From VFMC01 sp046331225 (GTDB taxonomy: Bacteria > Actinomycetota > Acidimicrobiia > Acidimicrobiales > Ilumatobacteraceae), in the NCBI GenBank assembly GCA_046331225.1, contig JAXLRF010000004.1, forward strand, positions 124,001-188,000: DNA of 64,000 nt, written 5' to 3'. Below, piece after piece: positions 46,201 to 54,136 of this stretch. The translations under genes and the position numbers were made by a program. Position 1 is the first letter of the stretch. The number at the start of each line of letters is the position of its first letter. The notes beneath the pieces are model-generated. The model was not told where the DNA came from, did not search any database, and was given only the letters and a program-made list of their open reading frames with translations.

Positions 46201-48399
46201 GCCGCTGCTGCCGAGGAACAGCAGCTCCTGCGGCGAACCGCCGAGGGCCATGCCGCGCAGCGTGAGCCGACCGGTCAGGTACTCGGTGGCGAGACCGGCG
46301 ATCGTGGCCGAGGGGAAGACCAGCTGCACCTTGGGCTGGGGCGGCCAGGTGCCGCACGTGCCGCCGTTGCCGATGGTGCCGTCGATCGTGATGTCGGTGG
46401 CGATCGTCGGCAGCTCGGTCTCGGGCTGGATGGTCGAGGTGCCCATCGATTCGACGTCGAACAGGATCGTGTCGGGGCCGGCGTTCGCGTTGGCCGTCTC
46501 GATCGCGGCGCGCAGGGTGCAGATGCCCATCTCCGAGCCGATGTCGCAGTAGCCGTCGCCGAGGAAGACGTCGCTGTCGTCACCGGCGTCGTTGACGACG
46601 ATCGCGTCGGGCGGGATCAGCGTGACGACGTCGGAGAACTCCGAGGTGTTGCCGTTCGCGTCGACGGCCAGCCCGATGATCCGCTGACCCCACGCGACAC
46701 CGTCGACCGGCACGATGAGGTTGCCGGGGCTCTCCACCTGCGCGTGCCCGAGCAGCGGGCCGATGTTCGCGCCGGTCGCGTCGGACGCGTACACCTGCAC
46801 GTCGATCGGGTAGTGCGACTCGGTGGTGAGCGAGTCGACGTAGGCGAACACCCGGAACTCGCCCTCCACCACCTCGGCGCCGCCGAGGTACGGCGAGTTC
46901 TGGTAGTTGTTCGCGTAGGTGGGGTCGTCGCCGTCGCTGATGTCGCCGTCGACGTCGTCCATGTCGTTCGGCGTCACGCCCACGTTGCCGAGGTCGATCG
47001 GCAGGCCCACGTTGCCACGGAAGGTGTTGCCCTCGAAGCGGTTGGCCGAGCCGGTGAAGGCGACGATGCCCGCCTGCGGGCTGTTCGCGATCAGGTTGCC
47101 CTGGCCCGGCGCCAGACCGCCGATCACGTTGGACGACGTGTAGTTGCGCAGGACGATGTTGCCGAAGCCGGGCACGTCGAACGGGTAGGGCGGCGTGCTC
47201 GGCGCGGTGCCGGTGCCGTTGGGCAGCGCGGTGGTGCCGTCGGCGCCGACGCCGAGGTAGTTGCCCTGGACGACCGTCTGGTCGGACGACTGCCAGAGCG
47301 CGATGCCCTCGCCCCGGTTGCCGGCGACGATGTTGCGGTCGGCCGGCTGGTCGCCACCGATCTGGGCGGTCACGTAGTCGCCGGGCAGGCTGTTCCAGAA
47401 CCCGACGAGGATGCCGGCGCCGTTCGGACGGGCGGCGAGACCGGTGACGTCGGTGCCGATCCGGTTGCCACGGATCTGCACGCCCGCCATCGCCCGGCCG
47501 ATCAGCGCGATGCCGTACCCGACGCTGTGCGGGTCGCCGGTGTCGGACGCGGCGATGGTGTTGCCCTGGATGGTGAGACCGTTGGTGACGGTGATGCCGT
47601 CGCGCACGATCGTGTAGCTCGGAGCGGGTGCGTCCGCGCCGACGAGGATGCCCTGGCGGTTGGGCAGCGGCGTGGATCCGTCGGCCGCGAGGCCGATGAC
47701 GTTGCCGGTGATCGAGTCGCCGTTCGAGCCGCCGATCACGCGCACGGCCGCCTGCGTGCCGGCGATCCGGTTGTTCTGCACGGCGACGTTCGAGACGCCG
47801 TCGACGAGCACGCCGGTGCCGATGTTGGTGGCCTCGCCGTTGCTGCTGGGACCGATGACGTTGTCGGAGATGGTCGAGTTCTGACCGGCCTTCACACCGG
47901 TGTCGGGGTCCATCGTGTCGACGATGCGGAAGCCCTTGAGCGTCGAGCCGGGGGCGCCGGAGAGGTCGACGACGGGGCCGGCGTACGACTGGCCGTCGAG
48001 CACGATCTGCGGGTTGCCCGCCGAGTACCCGGACTGGGTGGTGGCGTCGATGGTCACCTGCGAGAGGATCTGCAGGCCGGCGCTGTTGGCGAGCTCGAGC
48101 GAGAACGGGCCGTCGCCCGGGATCGCGAACACGATGACGTCGGGGCCGGGGGTGCCCGAGGCGCAGTCGGTGGTGGCCTGGCCACCGGCGTCGGCGTTGG
48201 CGAGCGCCTCTTGCAGGCTGCAACCGCCGCCGTCGGCGTTGGTCGCCTGGTTCACGGTGATCACCGCCGCCAGGGCCACGCCCGCCGGCGCGGCCGCGAG
48301 CGCCAGTGTCGACGCGAACGCCGACCACGCGATCAACGCGCCCAACGGACGACGCGCACGCGCCTCCGCACCGCCACGACCCACACGCCGTCGGCTCAT
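40270..48399 (-). CDS. Giant secreted protein: beta-helix, LPSGS repeats, C25/caspase-like peptidase region, Ig-like repeats
   Basis: 2709 residues. A signal peptide (IAWSAFASTLALAAAPAGVALA) is followed by a right-handed beta-helix region to about 1050. It opens with the polymorphic-surface-protein motif CSLQEAL (repeated as CTLRAAIE near 625) and has many N-x-I-x-G-N rungs. LPSGS pentapeptides span about 1077-1201. A gingipain-like C25 region follows (about 1280-1690): LTGHFSSGQ supplies a candidate catalytic His and LALGCHGGFSLPGSD a candidate catalytic Cys. Then come Ig-like/Big-type repeats (FTCTDAGSG-TATCTATPIDTATTGTKTFTVTATD twice). No LPxTG or C-terminal sorting domain is seen. It is probably a large extracellular protease or adhesin. 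Confidence 0.9.
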   Translation of the reverse strand: MSRRRVGRGGAEARARRPLGALIAWSAFASTLALAAAPAGVALAAVITVNQATNADGGGCSLQEALANADAGGQATTDCASGTPGPDVIVFAIPGDGPFSLELANSAGLQILSQVTIDATTQSGYSAGNPQIVLDGQSYAGPVVDLSGAPGSTLKGFRIVDTMDPDTGVKAGQNSTISDNVIGPSSNGEATNIGTGVLVDGVSNVAVQNNRIAGTQAAVRVIGGSNGDSITGNVIGLAADGSTPLPNRQGILVGADAPAPSYTIVRDGITVTNGLTIQGNTIAASDTGDPHSVGYGIALIGRAMAGVQIRGNRIGTDVTGLAARPNGAGILVGFWNSLPGDYVTAQIGGDQPADRNIVAGNRGEGIALWQSSDQTVVQGNYLGVGADGTTALPNGTGTAPSTPPYPFDVPGFGNIVLRNYTSSNVIGGLAPGQGNLIANSPQAGIVAFTGSANRFEGNTFRGNVGLPIDLGNVGVTPNDMDDVDGDISDGDDPTYANNYQNSPYLGGAEVVEGEFRVFAYVDSLTTESHYPIDVQVYASDATGANIGPLLGHAQVESPGNLIVPVDGVAWGQRIIGLAVDANGNTSEFSDVVTLIPPDAIVVNDAGDDSDVFLGDGYCDIGSEMGICTLRAAIETANANAGPDTILFDVESMGTSTIQPETELPTIATDITIDGTIGNGGTCGTWPPQPKVQLVFPSATIAGLATEYLTGRLTLRGMALGGSPQELLFLGSSGHLIECNFLGTDLTGATQVGSPAFDVFVNGGPNNPTNTTIRGNLIVGGYAEHIRLAGANGNTVVGNRIGTNVAGTAPQGSTGRAILVTGDDNRIGGTAAGEGNIIRGTSGTAIQIGNGSLVVGGNSVRGNSIVGNTGIGIDLDGGGVTFNHAGTISGPNAYQNFPVFSFVTSTATSTRVIGVLDSAASRTYAIDVFANTACDSSWFGEGEQFLGTFDVTTDATGRATFDHSFTAGLGEPQGVTATATDTTTGSTSEFSFCFAASSPNIAWTQAQSIASGASVSQYFTALLQEKWFKVPVSPGADVNVTVTGLPGAAVSIHTDPLAAYNQAINPSSGIALGAEAADTGFLPSGSLPSGSLPSGSLPSGSLPSGSLPSGSLETGFLPSGSLPSGSLPSGSLPSGSLPSGSLPSGSLPSGSLPSGSLPSGSLPSGSLPSGSLPSGSLPSGSLPSGSLPSGSLPSGSLPSGSLDAYATASRRSLVAYSANPYSTTQTIARNTFDYGGDLYVRVVGPYSTTQAFTLNVQVTGGVCASLQPITGAAFTAPADGTRHTVILTDSSRLDGTPTQIGQALTDLARFANRADVQGVVVDLAGSAYGRVQAANAQADALPNCPFAKNQVADEIKAVVDAYRAQNSSLEYVVLAGGADVIPFHQVSDVAGLASEREYVPPVAPNSPTEAGLRTGLVKGQDFYGSSTDLTIAGRTLALPDLAVGRLVDDAADVSAAIVAYEATGGVVTPNSSLVTGYDFVGDAAATVAGELAAGLASTPTTLIQPPGEAPDGPNAWTASQLRGPLLSGDHDVVMLTGHFSSGQLLAADYSTTIQASEITTSATSFADTIVLALGCHGGFSLPGSDLLPGSSPDPDWAKAFLRKGAASYVAATGYAYGDTELEEYGERLFIELTRQMRTGSGPIAMGQALVAAKQAYLAQVPQLSGLDEKTLVEMTLYGLPMMKVDVPGARLSPPSTASIAGTPGAVGGNGFGLTSTSITINPTVTGPTNVPLEDLTNGGTVNTQYSTGRDGVVAIPNEPVLPKQVDVVSVTDQVLRGVALRGGTYTDTANVIPFTSAPTTETSRPIQSFQSDVFYPNQVWMPNFYAAADGGPTRLVTVPQQYKSNAIGDVRGTLRTWSSVNLAMYYLPANWYRLGNQVTAAGVGAAPAITGVSASVSSGVVTFSVDAQADGSAGVQQVWILYTGESGSPYHGTWAPVDLVRDSIDPNRWTGTLNVGANDPSKLRYMVQAVGGAGLTALATNLGAYYRIGVDNTPPVTAAPTSTSVSGPAVGVYGQTSTFQVNVSGFSPQLGAVVEFEVAGQRVLATTDANGNVSIPFTPNVLPGSYPVQVTLRGTSTYPGSSASMAYQVIKAPTTLTLAPSTANAAPTGATPLVASLRSNGAGLGGKPVVFRITSTTSSSVVERVVIADAWGDATLSNVGLPLGTYTVQASFGTGVTVSVADANYASATSGTSTLTLQNVTPPTITAAATSNGQPYTAGTWTRFPVIVTYTCTASSLTTIASCTAPQTVTTEGTTATVTGTAVDASSLSTSTSFGPIRIDTTAPTIVITTPAANASYPRNSVVTPAFTCTDAGSGTATCTATPIDTATTGTKTFTVTATDNAGNSTTKSVTYTVVVPDGPPLITAAATANGQPYTAGTWTRFPVKVTFTCTALGTATIKSCTPAKTVSGDTAGTSVTGTATDSQRRSTSITFGPIRIDDDAPTVKITTPAANATYQVNSAVTPAFTCTDALSGIATCTATPIDTATTGTKTFTVTATDRAGNTATASVTYRVVPPNQAPVVVADMGVPGLQEIGFRGNAVLIAGTFTDPDGAAPYKAWAKWSDTASFTPFAIATQGIVLAANLYSSAGTRTVTIRVCDSQGACGEDTIVVRTGISQKVVPVLQCVSDRAPTTPRYRAVFGYDNPAPFPIAAITVSGVENWFSPSPALRGQPQVFLPGNQRNVFSGDFASGTLAWTLQGTTVTARSTTTRC
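44797..45168 (-). repeat. Tandem 15-bp repeats encoding LPSGS pentapeptides
   Basis: About 24 consecutive 15-bp units lie within the giant protein gene. They encode about 23 LPSGS units broken once by LETGF near 45057-45070 (six copies before it, about 17 after, in protein order). Ser and Gly codons vary between units while the peptide is constant, which shows selection on the protein and makes recent slippage unlikely. The block links the beta-helix part to the peptidase part. Confidence 0.9.
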
Positions 48400-48426
48400 C
48401 GCCTGCCCCTTAGCTGTCGTGCGACG

Positions 48427-48453
48427 CCCACGCCAGGACCGCCTCCTGGTGGG
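48427..48453 (-). promoter_or_regulatory. Stable hairpin in the 5' leader of the giant beta-helix protein gene
   Basis: CCCAC (48427-48431) plus CAGGA (48434-48438) pair with TCCTG (48444-48448) plus GTGGG (48449-48453). This gives a 10-bp stem with a 2-nt bulge and 5-nt loop, 28-54 bp upstream of the ATG. AGGGGCA just before the ATG is the ribosome-binding site. The 204-bp gap 48400-48603 also holds a CTCAAG box (48541-48546, minus strand). No known riboswitch class was recognised. Confidence 0.4.
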
Positions 48454-48603
48454 ACATCCGCTCTCCCGGCCGGAACCCTAAGCCAGCCACGGCCGGAACG
48501 GCAGGATCTGGTGCCTCGCGACACCCATTGTTCACACCATCTTGAGAGATCCTTGCCGTGAACGCGCGACACGCGCGTGCCGCGCCGCCATCGGTAGCGT
48601 CCG

Positions 48604-49512
48604 ATGCTCGTGCAGCGCCTCGCGATCCGCCCCAGCCGAGTGACGCGCACGCCGCGTGCCCGGGCGCTCGCGATCATGTTCGCAGCCGTCGCCGTGGGCA
48701 GCTGCTCGTTCACGCTCATCGATCTGGTGCTGCGGCACCTGTCGCCGTCGTCGCTCGCGGCGGGCCGCGTGGTGTTCTCGGCGCTCGCGTTCGTCGCGGT
48801 GGTGGTGGCGCAGCCGCACCGGCGAACTCCCATCGCCCGTGGCGACCGGCTGCGGGTGGTGCTGTGCGGGCTCGGTGGCTCGGCCGGATTCCACCTGCTC
48901 TACAGCGCCGGGCAGCACCGGGCGTCGGTGGCGGCCTCGGCGGTGGTGCTCGGCACGATGCCGGCGATGACCGCGATCGGTGAATGGGCGTTCCTCGGCC
49001 ACCGACTCACGCGTCGGCAGATGGTCGGTGTGGTGTGCTCGGTGCTCGGCATCGTGATCATCTCGTGGGGTGCGAGCAGCGGGCAGTCGACGTCGCTCGT
49101 CGGCATCGTGCTGGTGGCGGCGGCGACGCTGGTGTGGTCGGCGGTCACCGTGGCGACGCGCAGCGTGGCCGACCGCTACGACTCGTGGTGGCTCAACACA
49201 CCGGGCACCGTGCTCGGCGCCCTGGTGATGCTGGTCGTCGCCTCGGGCGACGTGCACGAGTTCGCCTCGCTGCCCGCCCGCGACTGGCTGTTGCTCGCCT
49301 GGCTGGGTGCGGTGTCGTCGGCGTTCATCTACGCAGCGCTGGCGATGGCGATGCAGGCACTGCCCGCGACGTCGGTCGCGAGCCTCGGCACCCTGGTCAC
49401 CCCGATCGGCATCGGCGTGGCCTGGGCGGTGCTCGATCAGCCGCCCTCGGCCGCAGCGGCGGCGGGCAGTGCGGTGGTGGTGCTCGGCGTCGTGCTGGTC
49501 ACGCGGGCCTGA
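48604..49512 (+). CDS. EamA-family (DMT superfamily) transporter
   Basis: A 302-residue protein with ten membrane helices in two EamA repeats of five. Repeat one contains SLAAGRVVFSALAFVAVVV and ASVAASAVVLGTMPAMTAIGEWAFLGHRLTRRQMVGVVCSVLGIVIISWG. Repeat two contains SAFIYAALAMAMQALPATSVASLGTLVTPIGIGVAWAVLDQPPSAAAAAGSAVVVLGVVLV. The paired pattern of a conserved Pro-containing helix 4 then E/D and LG-V-I-G is typical. Substrate unknown; such proteins export amino acids or metabolites. The gene overlaps the convergent aldehyde dehydrogenase by 14 bp. Confidence 0.87.
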   Translation: MLVQRLAIRPSRVTRTPRARALAIMFAAVAVGSCSFTLIDLVLRHLSPSSLAAGRVVFSALAFVAVVVAQPHRRTPIARGDRLRVVLCGLGGSAGFHLLYSAGQHRASVAASAVVLGTMPAMTAIGEWAFLGHRLTRRQMVGVVCSVLGIVIISWGASSGQSTSLVGIVLVAAATLVWSAVTVATRSVADRYDSWWLNTPGTVLGALVMLVVASGDVHEFASLPARDWLLLAWLGAVSSAFIYAALAMAMQALPATSVASLGTLVTPIGIGVAWAVLDQPPSAAAAAGSAVVVLGVVLVTRA

Positions 49513-50908
49513 AGCCGCTGCGCTCGGCCGGCTCGGCGTGCTTGACCATCACGTGGTGGCCGAGCGTGAAGTCGAGCACCGCGTCGTGGCCCATGTCCTT
49601 GCCGAACCCGGATGCTCCCCGGCCGCCGTGGGGCATCTCGCTGGCGATCGGCAGGTGGTCGTTCACCCAGGTGACCCCGGCGCGCAGGCGGTGCGCCACC
49701 CGCAGCCCACGATCGACGGCGCCGGTCCACACCGACGAGGCCAGGCCGTAGGCGGTGTCGTTGGCCAGCTCGACCGCCTGCTGCTCGCCGTCGAAGGGCA
49801 CCACGGCGAGCACCGGGCCGAAGATCTCGTGCTGCACCACCTCGGACGACTGCTCGGCGCCGGTGACCAGCGTGGGTCGGTAGTAGAAACCCGGTCCGTC
49901 GATCGGCGTGCCCCCGGTCGCGATCGTGGCCCCGGCCGTGCGCGCACGATCGACGAAGCCGGCGACGCGTTGGCGGTGCGCGCCCGTGACGAGCGGCCCG
50001 ATGTCGGTGGCCGGGTCGAAGGGGTCGCCCACGCGTACCTGCTGCATCGACGCGACGATCGCGTCGACGAGCTCGTCGTGGCGGCGCCGGTCGACGTAGA
50101 CGCGGGTGGCGGCGGTGCAGTCCTGCCCACTGTTGTAGGTGGCGGCGAGCGTGGCGGCGCCCGCCACGGCGGCGAGGTCGGCATCGTCGAACACGACGAA
50201 CGGGGCCTTGCCACCGAGCTCGAGGTGCACTCGTGCCGGGCGGTCGGCGGCGAGCCGCATGATGCGGCGGCCGGTGCCCGACGAGCCGGTGACGGTGATC
50301 ATGTCGACGGCCGGGTGGGTGACGAGCGCCTCGCCCACCTCGGCGTCGCCCGTGACGACCGACAGCACATCGGTCGGCAGGCCGGCGTCGAGCGCCAGTT
50401 CGGCCAACCGCATCGCCGAGCGCGGCGTCGTGGGTGCGGGCTTGAGCACGACCGAGCAACCGGCGGCCAACGCGGCACCCACCTTCCACACCGCCATCAC
50501 CAGCGGGAAGTTCCACGGGGTGATCGCCGCGACGGTGCCGGCGGGGCGCCGCACGAGCATCGACGTGTAGCCGGTGGAGAACTCACCGGCGGCCGTGCCG
50601 TGCAGCGATCGGGCCGACGCGGCGAAGAAGCGCAGGTTGTCGACCGCGAAGGGCAACTCGCCGTCGCGCATCACGGTCCACGGCTTGCCGGTCTCCTCGA
50701 CGTCGAGACGTGACAGCTCGTCGGCGTGGCGCTCGACGAGGTCGGCCAGGCGCAGCAGCACGAGCGAGCGGGCCGACGGCGTGGCGGCACCCCAGTCGCG
50801 TTGCGCTGCCTGCGCGGCGGTGACACGACGGCCGACCTCGTCGATCGGTGTGTCGGCCACGACCGCCAGGTCGCGTCCGGTGGCGGGATCGACGAGGGTG
50901 CGTTGCAT
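49499..50908 (-). CDS. NAD(P)-dependent aldehyde dehydrogenase (gamma-aminobutyraldehyde dehydrogenase-like)
   Basis: A 469-residue aldehyde dehydrogenase. ITPWNFPL and KPAPTTPRSA form the cofactor pocket, VTGSSGTGRRI is the NAD loop, LELGGKAPFVVFDDAD supplies the general-base Glu, and NSGQDCTAATRVYV contains the catalytic Cys. EIFGPVLAV and GASGFGKDMGHDAVLDFT complete the fold. NSGQDCTA is the wording seen in PatD-like gamma-aminobutyraldehyde dehydrogenases, suggesting putrescine or related polyamine catabolism; substrate is inference. ATG 50908 (MQRTLVDPATG) is the natural start although the frame is open much further upstream. Confidence 0.9.
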   Translation of the reverse strand: MQRTLVDPATGRDLAVVADTPIDEVGRRVTAAQAAQRDWGAATPSARSLVLLRLADLVERHADELSRLDVEETGKPWTVMRDGELPFAVDNLRFFAASARSLHGTAAGEFSTGYTSMLVRRPAGTVAAITPWNFPLVMAVWKVGAALAAGCSVVLKPAPTTPRSAMRLAELALDAGLPTDVLSVVTGDAEVGEALVTHPAVDMITVTGSSGTGRRIMRLAADRPARVHLELGGKAPFVVFDDADLAAVAGAATLAATYNSGQDCTAATRVYVDRRRHDELVDAIVASMQQVRVGDPFDPATDIGPLVTGAHRQRVAGFVDRARTAGATIATGGTPIDGPGFYYRPTLVTGAEQSSEVVQHEIFGPVLAVVPFDGEQQAVELANDTAYGLASSVWTGAVDRGLRVAHRLRAGVTWVNDHLPIASEMPHGGRGASGFGKDMGHDAVLDFTLGHHVMVKHAEPAERSGFRPA

Positions 50909-50989
50909 GGCACCAGCATCGCATTCGCGTGTTTGAGCGGGGCCGCTCGCGGGTATCGCACACCGCTTGGTGACGGATCCGGGGGAACG

Positions 50990-53900
50990 ATGACGGCGAC
51001 GGCGCCGGCCGAGGCGACGTCGCGGCCGACCGCGACGACGGACCGCTCGGTCTGGACGATCGGTCGCGCGCTGCAACTGACGTTGGTGGTGGCGCTGCCC
51101 TATGCGCTCGGCTCGGAGATGGCGTACCGCTGGTTCGACGCAAACGGGCTCGACGCCTCGTTCTTCCCGGCCGCCGGCGTGACGATGGCTGCGCTGGTGA
51201 TGCTGCCCCAGCGCTGGTGGAGCAGTGTGCTCGTCGGCGCCGGGCTGGCCGAGGTGCTGGTCAACCTGGCACACGGCATGGCGGCCGACAGCAGCATCGC
51301 CTACGCGGTGCCCAACCTGGTGCAGCCGGTGGTGGGCGCCTTGCTGCTGCGACCGTGGCGTGGCCGGTTCGACCTGGCCCGGGTGGGCCACTTCGTCGCG
51401 TTCGTGCTCGCCGCCGTGGTCGCTGCGCCGATGGTGGGCGGCATCCTCGGCGCCACCGTGTTCCGTGTGGTCGACGGGGGCGACCGGTGGTGGTCGTTCG
51501 CCGTCGAGTGGTGGGTGGGCGACGGCCTCGGCGTCCTGGTGGTGGGTGCCCTCGCGTTGTCGTGGCGGGCCAGCACCCCCCGCGGGGCGGTGTCGGCCGG
51601 TGGGTACGAGCGTGCGCTGTGGGCGACCGGCGCGATCGTCGCCACGTTCGTCGCGTTCCGCCTCGACCTGTTCACCGTCGCGTACGTGCCCGTGGCGCTG
51701 CTGCTCGTGATCGCCATTCGTGCCGGCACGCGTGACGTGGCCGTCGTCGGCGCGGTGGTGGCGTTCGTGGCCGCCGAGGGCACGGCGCGCGGGCACCGCT
51801 TCTGGGAGGCGATGGCGGTGTCGGACAACTCCGGCCTGCTGTACCTGCAGCTCGCGTTGGCCCTGGTGGTGTCGAGCGCCCTGGTGATGTCGGCGGCGCT
51901 GGCCGAGCGCGAGGTCTCGACGATGGCCCGGGGCCGTGCCGAATCGGCCCAGTCCGACGCGGTGGCGGCACGGCAGCGAGCCGAGTTCCTGGGTGGCCTG
52001 GCCGAGCACCTCGGTCGCGCGTCGACCACCGACGACGTGCACGCTGCGCTCGAACGATGCCGACTCGCTCATGTGCTCGACGACGGCCCGTCGAACGGAC
52101 GGATCGACGAGGTGGTGGACGAGTCGGCGCGTCGCATGGCCCTCGACGCGCTCGCCAGGGTGCAGCTGTTGGCGCACGAGCGCGCCGCCCGGCGCCGGGC
52201 GGAGATGCTCGAACACCACGCGGCGCGCCTCGCGGCGGCGGCGTCGATCGAGGACGTCGCCGATGCCACGGTGATCGGCCTCGCGCAGCTCGACCCCGCG
52301 TGGGCCGCGGTCTGGCAGCTCGACGGCTCGACGATGCGGATGCTCGTCGAGCGCGGGCGCCAGCACACCGACACCTCGCCCTACCGCAGCGTGCCGATCG
52401 ACGCCGACCTGCCGCTCACCGAAGCGGCGCGTCACGGCGTGGTGGTGTCGTGCAACACGCGCAACGAGCTGTTCCTGCGCTACCCCAGCGTGTTGCGCAA
52501 CGGCGGCGCCGACACGCCGATGCAGTCGGTCGCCGTCGTGCCGCTGCACGCGCAGAACCTGCACGTGATCGGTGCGCTGGTGGTGACGAGCGAGGAGTCG
52601 CACTGGCTGACCGACGAGCGTCGGCAGGTGCTGGTGAGCCTGGCCGACCAGTGCGGCCTGGCACTCGACCGGGCCGAACTGCAACGGCACTTCGAGCGAG
52701 CTGCGGCCGACGCCGAGCTGCTGGCGCGCCTGTCGGACACGCTCGACCGCGCCACCACCGCCGAGGAGCGGGCGCGTCACGTGGTGAACGAACTGGTGTC
52801 GTTGGGCGTGCGGGGTGTGGCCCTCGAACTGCTCGAGGACGGTGACGATGCCGTGCTGCTCGCGGCGAGCGGCCCGGCCCACACACTGGTGGCGCCCGCC
52901 CAGGTGCTGCCGTTGCAGGCGCGCGGCCGCGTGCTCGGCCGGCTGCTGCTGTCGGACCAGGCCGGCCCGTCGGTGGCGATGCGCGGGCTGGTGCAGACGA
53001 TCGCGTCGCGTGCCGCCATCGCGATCGACAACGCACTGCTGTACGAGCGCGAGCGCGACATCTCGCACCGGTTGCAGCTGGGCCTGCTCGACGTGTCGTT
53101 CCCGCAGGTCGACGGGTTCCGCATCGCGGGCGCGTACCGGCCGGGCACCGCGACCCTCGACGTCGGCGGCGACTGGCACGACGCGTTCGTGCTGCCGTCC
53201 GGTGCGATCGCCCTGGTGGTGGGCGACATCGTCGGACACGGGCTCGAGGCAGCGATCGCGATGGCGCAGCTGCGCGGGGCCGTGCGTGCGCTGGCGGCGG
53301 TGAGCTCGCCGTCGGAGCTGCTCGACCGGCTCGACGTGTTCGTCGACTCGCTGCCCGACGCCGAGATGGCGACCCTGGTGTACGTCGAGCTCGATCCGCT
53401 GTCGGGCCGGATCCGGTACGCCTGCGCGGGTCATCCGCCGCCGCTGATCGTGTCGGCGACGGGTGTGTCACGTCTGCTCTGGGGCGCGAGGTCCACCCCG
53501 CTCGGCCGTCACTTCCGGTCGCGGCGCATCGAGTCGATCGACGTGCTCGGCGACGCCGAGCGGCTGGTGCTCTACACCGACGGCCTGGTCGAGCGACGTG
53601 GCGAACGACTCGACGACGGCTTCCAGCGGCTGCTCACCACCACCGCGCACGACGTGGCGTCGATCGACTTCGTCGAGCGGCTGTGCGACCACATGCTGAA
53701 CGGCGTGCCGCAACGAGACGACGTGTGCGTGCTCACCGCGACGCGTCTCGACGGCCGCTCGTACGCCCGCTCGCTGTCGGCCACGACGGGCGACCTCGCG
53801 GCGCTGCGCCGCGAGCTCAAGTCGTGGCTCGCCGCGTGGATCCACAGCGACGAGACCCAGCACGACGTGCTGCTCGCCGTGTCGGAGGCGGTGTCGAACG

Positions 53901-54136
53901 CGGTCGAGCACGGCAGTGCCGCCGACGACGGCGGTCGGCCGATCGTGGTGGTCGCGTCGATGGACGCCTACGAGGTGCGCGTCACCGTGCGCGACCACGG
54001 GGTGTGGCGCGAGCCGGTGCCGTCGCTCGAGCGAGGCCGGGGGCTCGGGATCATGCGGGCGTTGATGGACGACGTGGTCGTCGAACGTCACGACGACGGC
54101 ACGGTGGTGCGCTTGGCGCGCGCCGTGCCGGGCTGA
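50990..54136 (+). CDS. MASE1 - GAF - PP2C (SpoIIE/RsbU) - HATPase (RsbW) sensor protein
   Basis: 1048 residues, with ATG 50990 after GGGGGA. An N-terminal MASE1-type membrane sensor has about eight helices (residues 25-310; WFDANGLDASFFPAAGVTMAALVMLPQRWW is typical). A coiled linker and one or two GAF domains (about 400-690) follow. The PP2C phosphatase (RIAGAYRPGTATLDVGGDWHDAF, VVGDIVGHGLEAAIAMAQLRGAVRALA, RYACAGHPPPLIV, VLYTDGLVERRGE, RDDVCVLTATR) shows metal-binding DVGGDW and GD. A C-terminal anti-sigma kinase-like HATPase has VSEAVSNAVEHG (N-box) and GRGLGIMRALMDDV (G-box). It is likely to control sigma factor/anti-sigma antagonist phosphorylation. Confidence 0.92.
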   Translation: MTATAPAEATSRPTATTDRSVWTIGRALQLTLVVALPYALGSEMAYRWFDANGLDASFFPAAGVTMAALVMLPQRWWSSVLVGAGLAEVLVNLAHGMAADSSIAYAVPNLVQPVVGALLLRPWRGRFDLARVGHFVAFVLAAVVAAPMVGGILGATVFRVVDGGDRWWSFAVEWWVGDGLGVLVVGALALSWRASTPRGAVSAGGYERALWATGAIVATFVAFRLDLFTVAYVPVALLLVIAIRAGTRDVAVVGAVVAFVAAEGTARGHRFWEAMAVSDNSGLLYLQLALALVVSSALVMSAALAEREVSTMARGRAESAQSDAVAARQRAEFLGGLAEHLGRASTTDDVHAALERCRLAHVLDDGPSNGRIDEVVDESARRMALDALARVQLLAHERAARRRAEMLEHHAARLAAAASIEDVADATVIGLAQLDPAWAAVWQLDGSTMRMLVERGRQHTDTSPYRSVPIDADLPLTEAARHGVVVSCNTRNELFLRYPSVLRNGGADTPMQSVAVVPLHAQNLHVIGALVVTSEESHWLTDERRQVLVSLADQCGLALDRAELQRHFERAAADAELLARLSDTLDRATTAEERARHVVNELVSLGVRGVALELLEDGDDAVLLAASGPAHTLVAPAQVLPLQARGRVLGRLLLSDQAGPSVAMRGLVQTIASRAAIAIDNALLYERERDISHRLQLGLLDVSFPQVDGFRIAGAYRPGTATLDVGGDWHDAFVLPSGAIALVVGDIVGHGLEAAIAMAQLRGAVRALAAVSSPSELLDRLDVFVDSLPDAEMATLVYVELDPLSGRIRYACAGHPPPLIVSATGVSRLLWGARSTPLGRHFRSRRIESIDVLGDAERLVLYTDGLVERRGERLDDGFQRLLTTTAHDVASIDFVERLCDHMLNGVPQRDDVCVLTATRLDGRSYARSLSATTGDLAALRRELKSWLAAWIHSDETQHDVLLAVSEAVSNAVEHGSAADDGGRPIVVVASMDAYEVRVTVRDHGVWREPVPSLERGRGLGIMRALMDDVVVERHDDGTVVRLARAVPG

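Noticed and set aside
43675..48561. Antisense 1628-codon open frame opposite the giant beta-helix protein
   Set aside because: Same shadow effect; sequence is Arg/Gly/Val/Asp-rich without domains, while the other strand has signal peptide and clear domains.
48400..48603. Known riboswitch (GEMM/c-di-GMP, cobalamin) in the leader of the giant protein
   Set aside because: A hairpin is present but I could not find the conserved sequence cores of either class.
49499..53434. 1311-codon minus-strand frame treated as one gene
   Set aside because: Only the last 469 codons are aldehyde dehydrogenase; the rest is antisense to the MASE1-PP2C gene.
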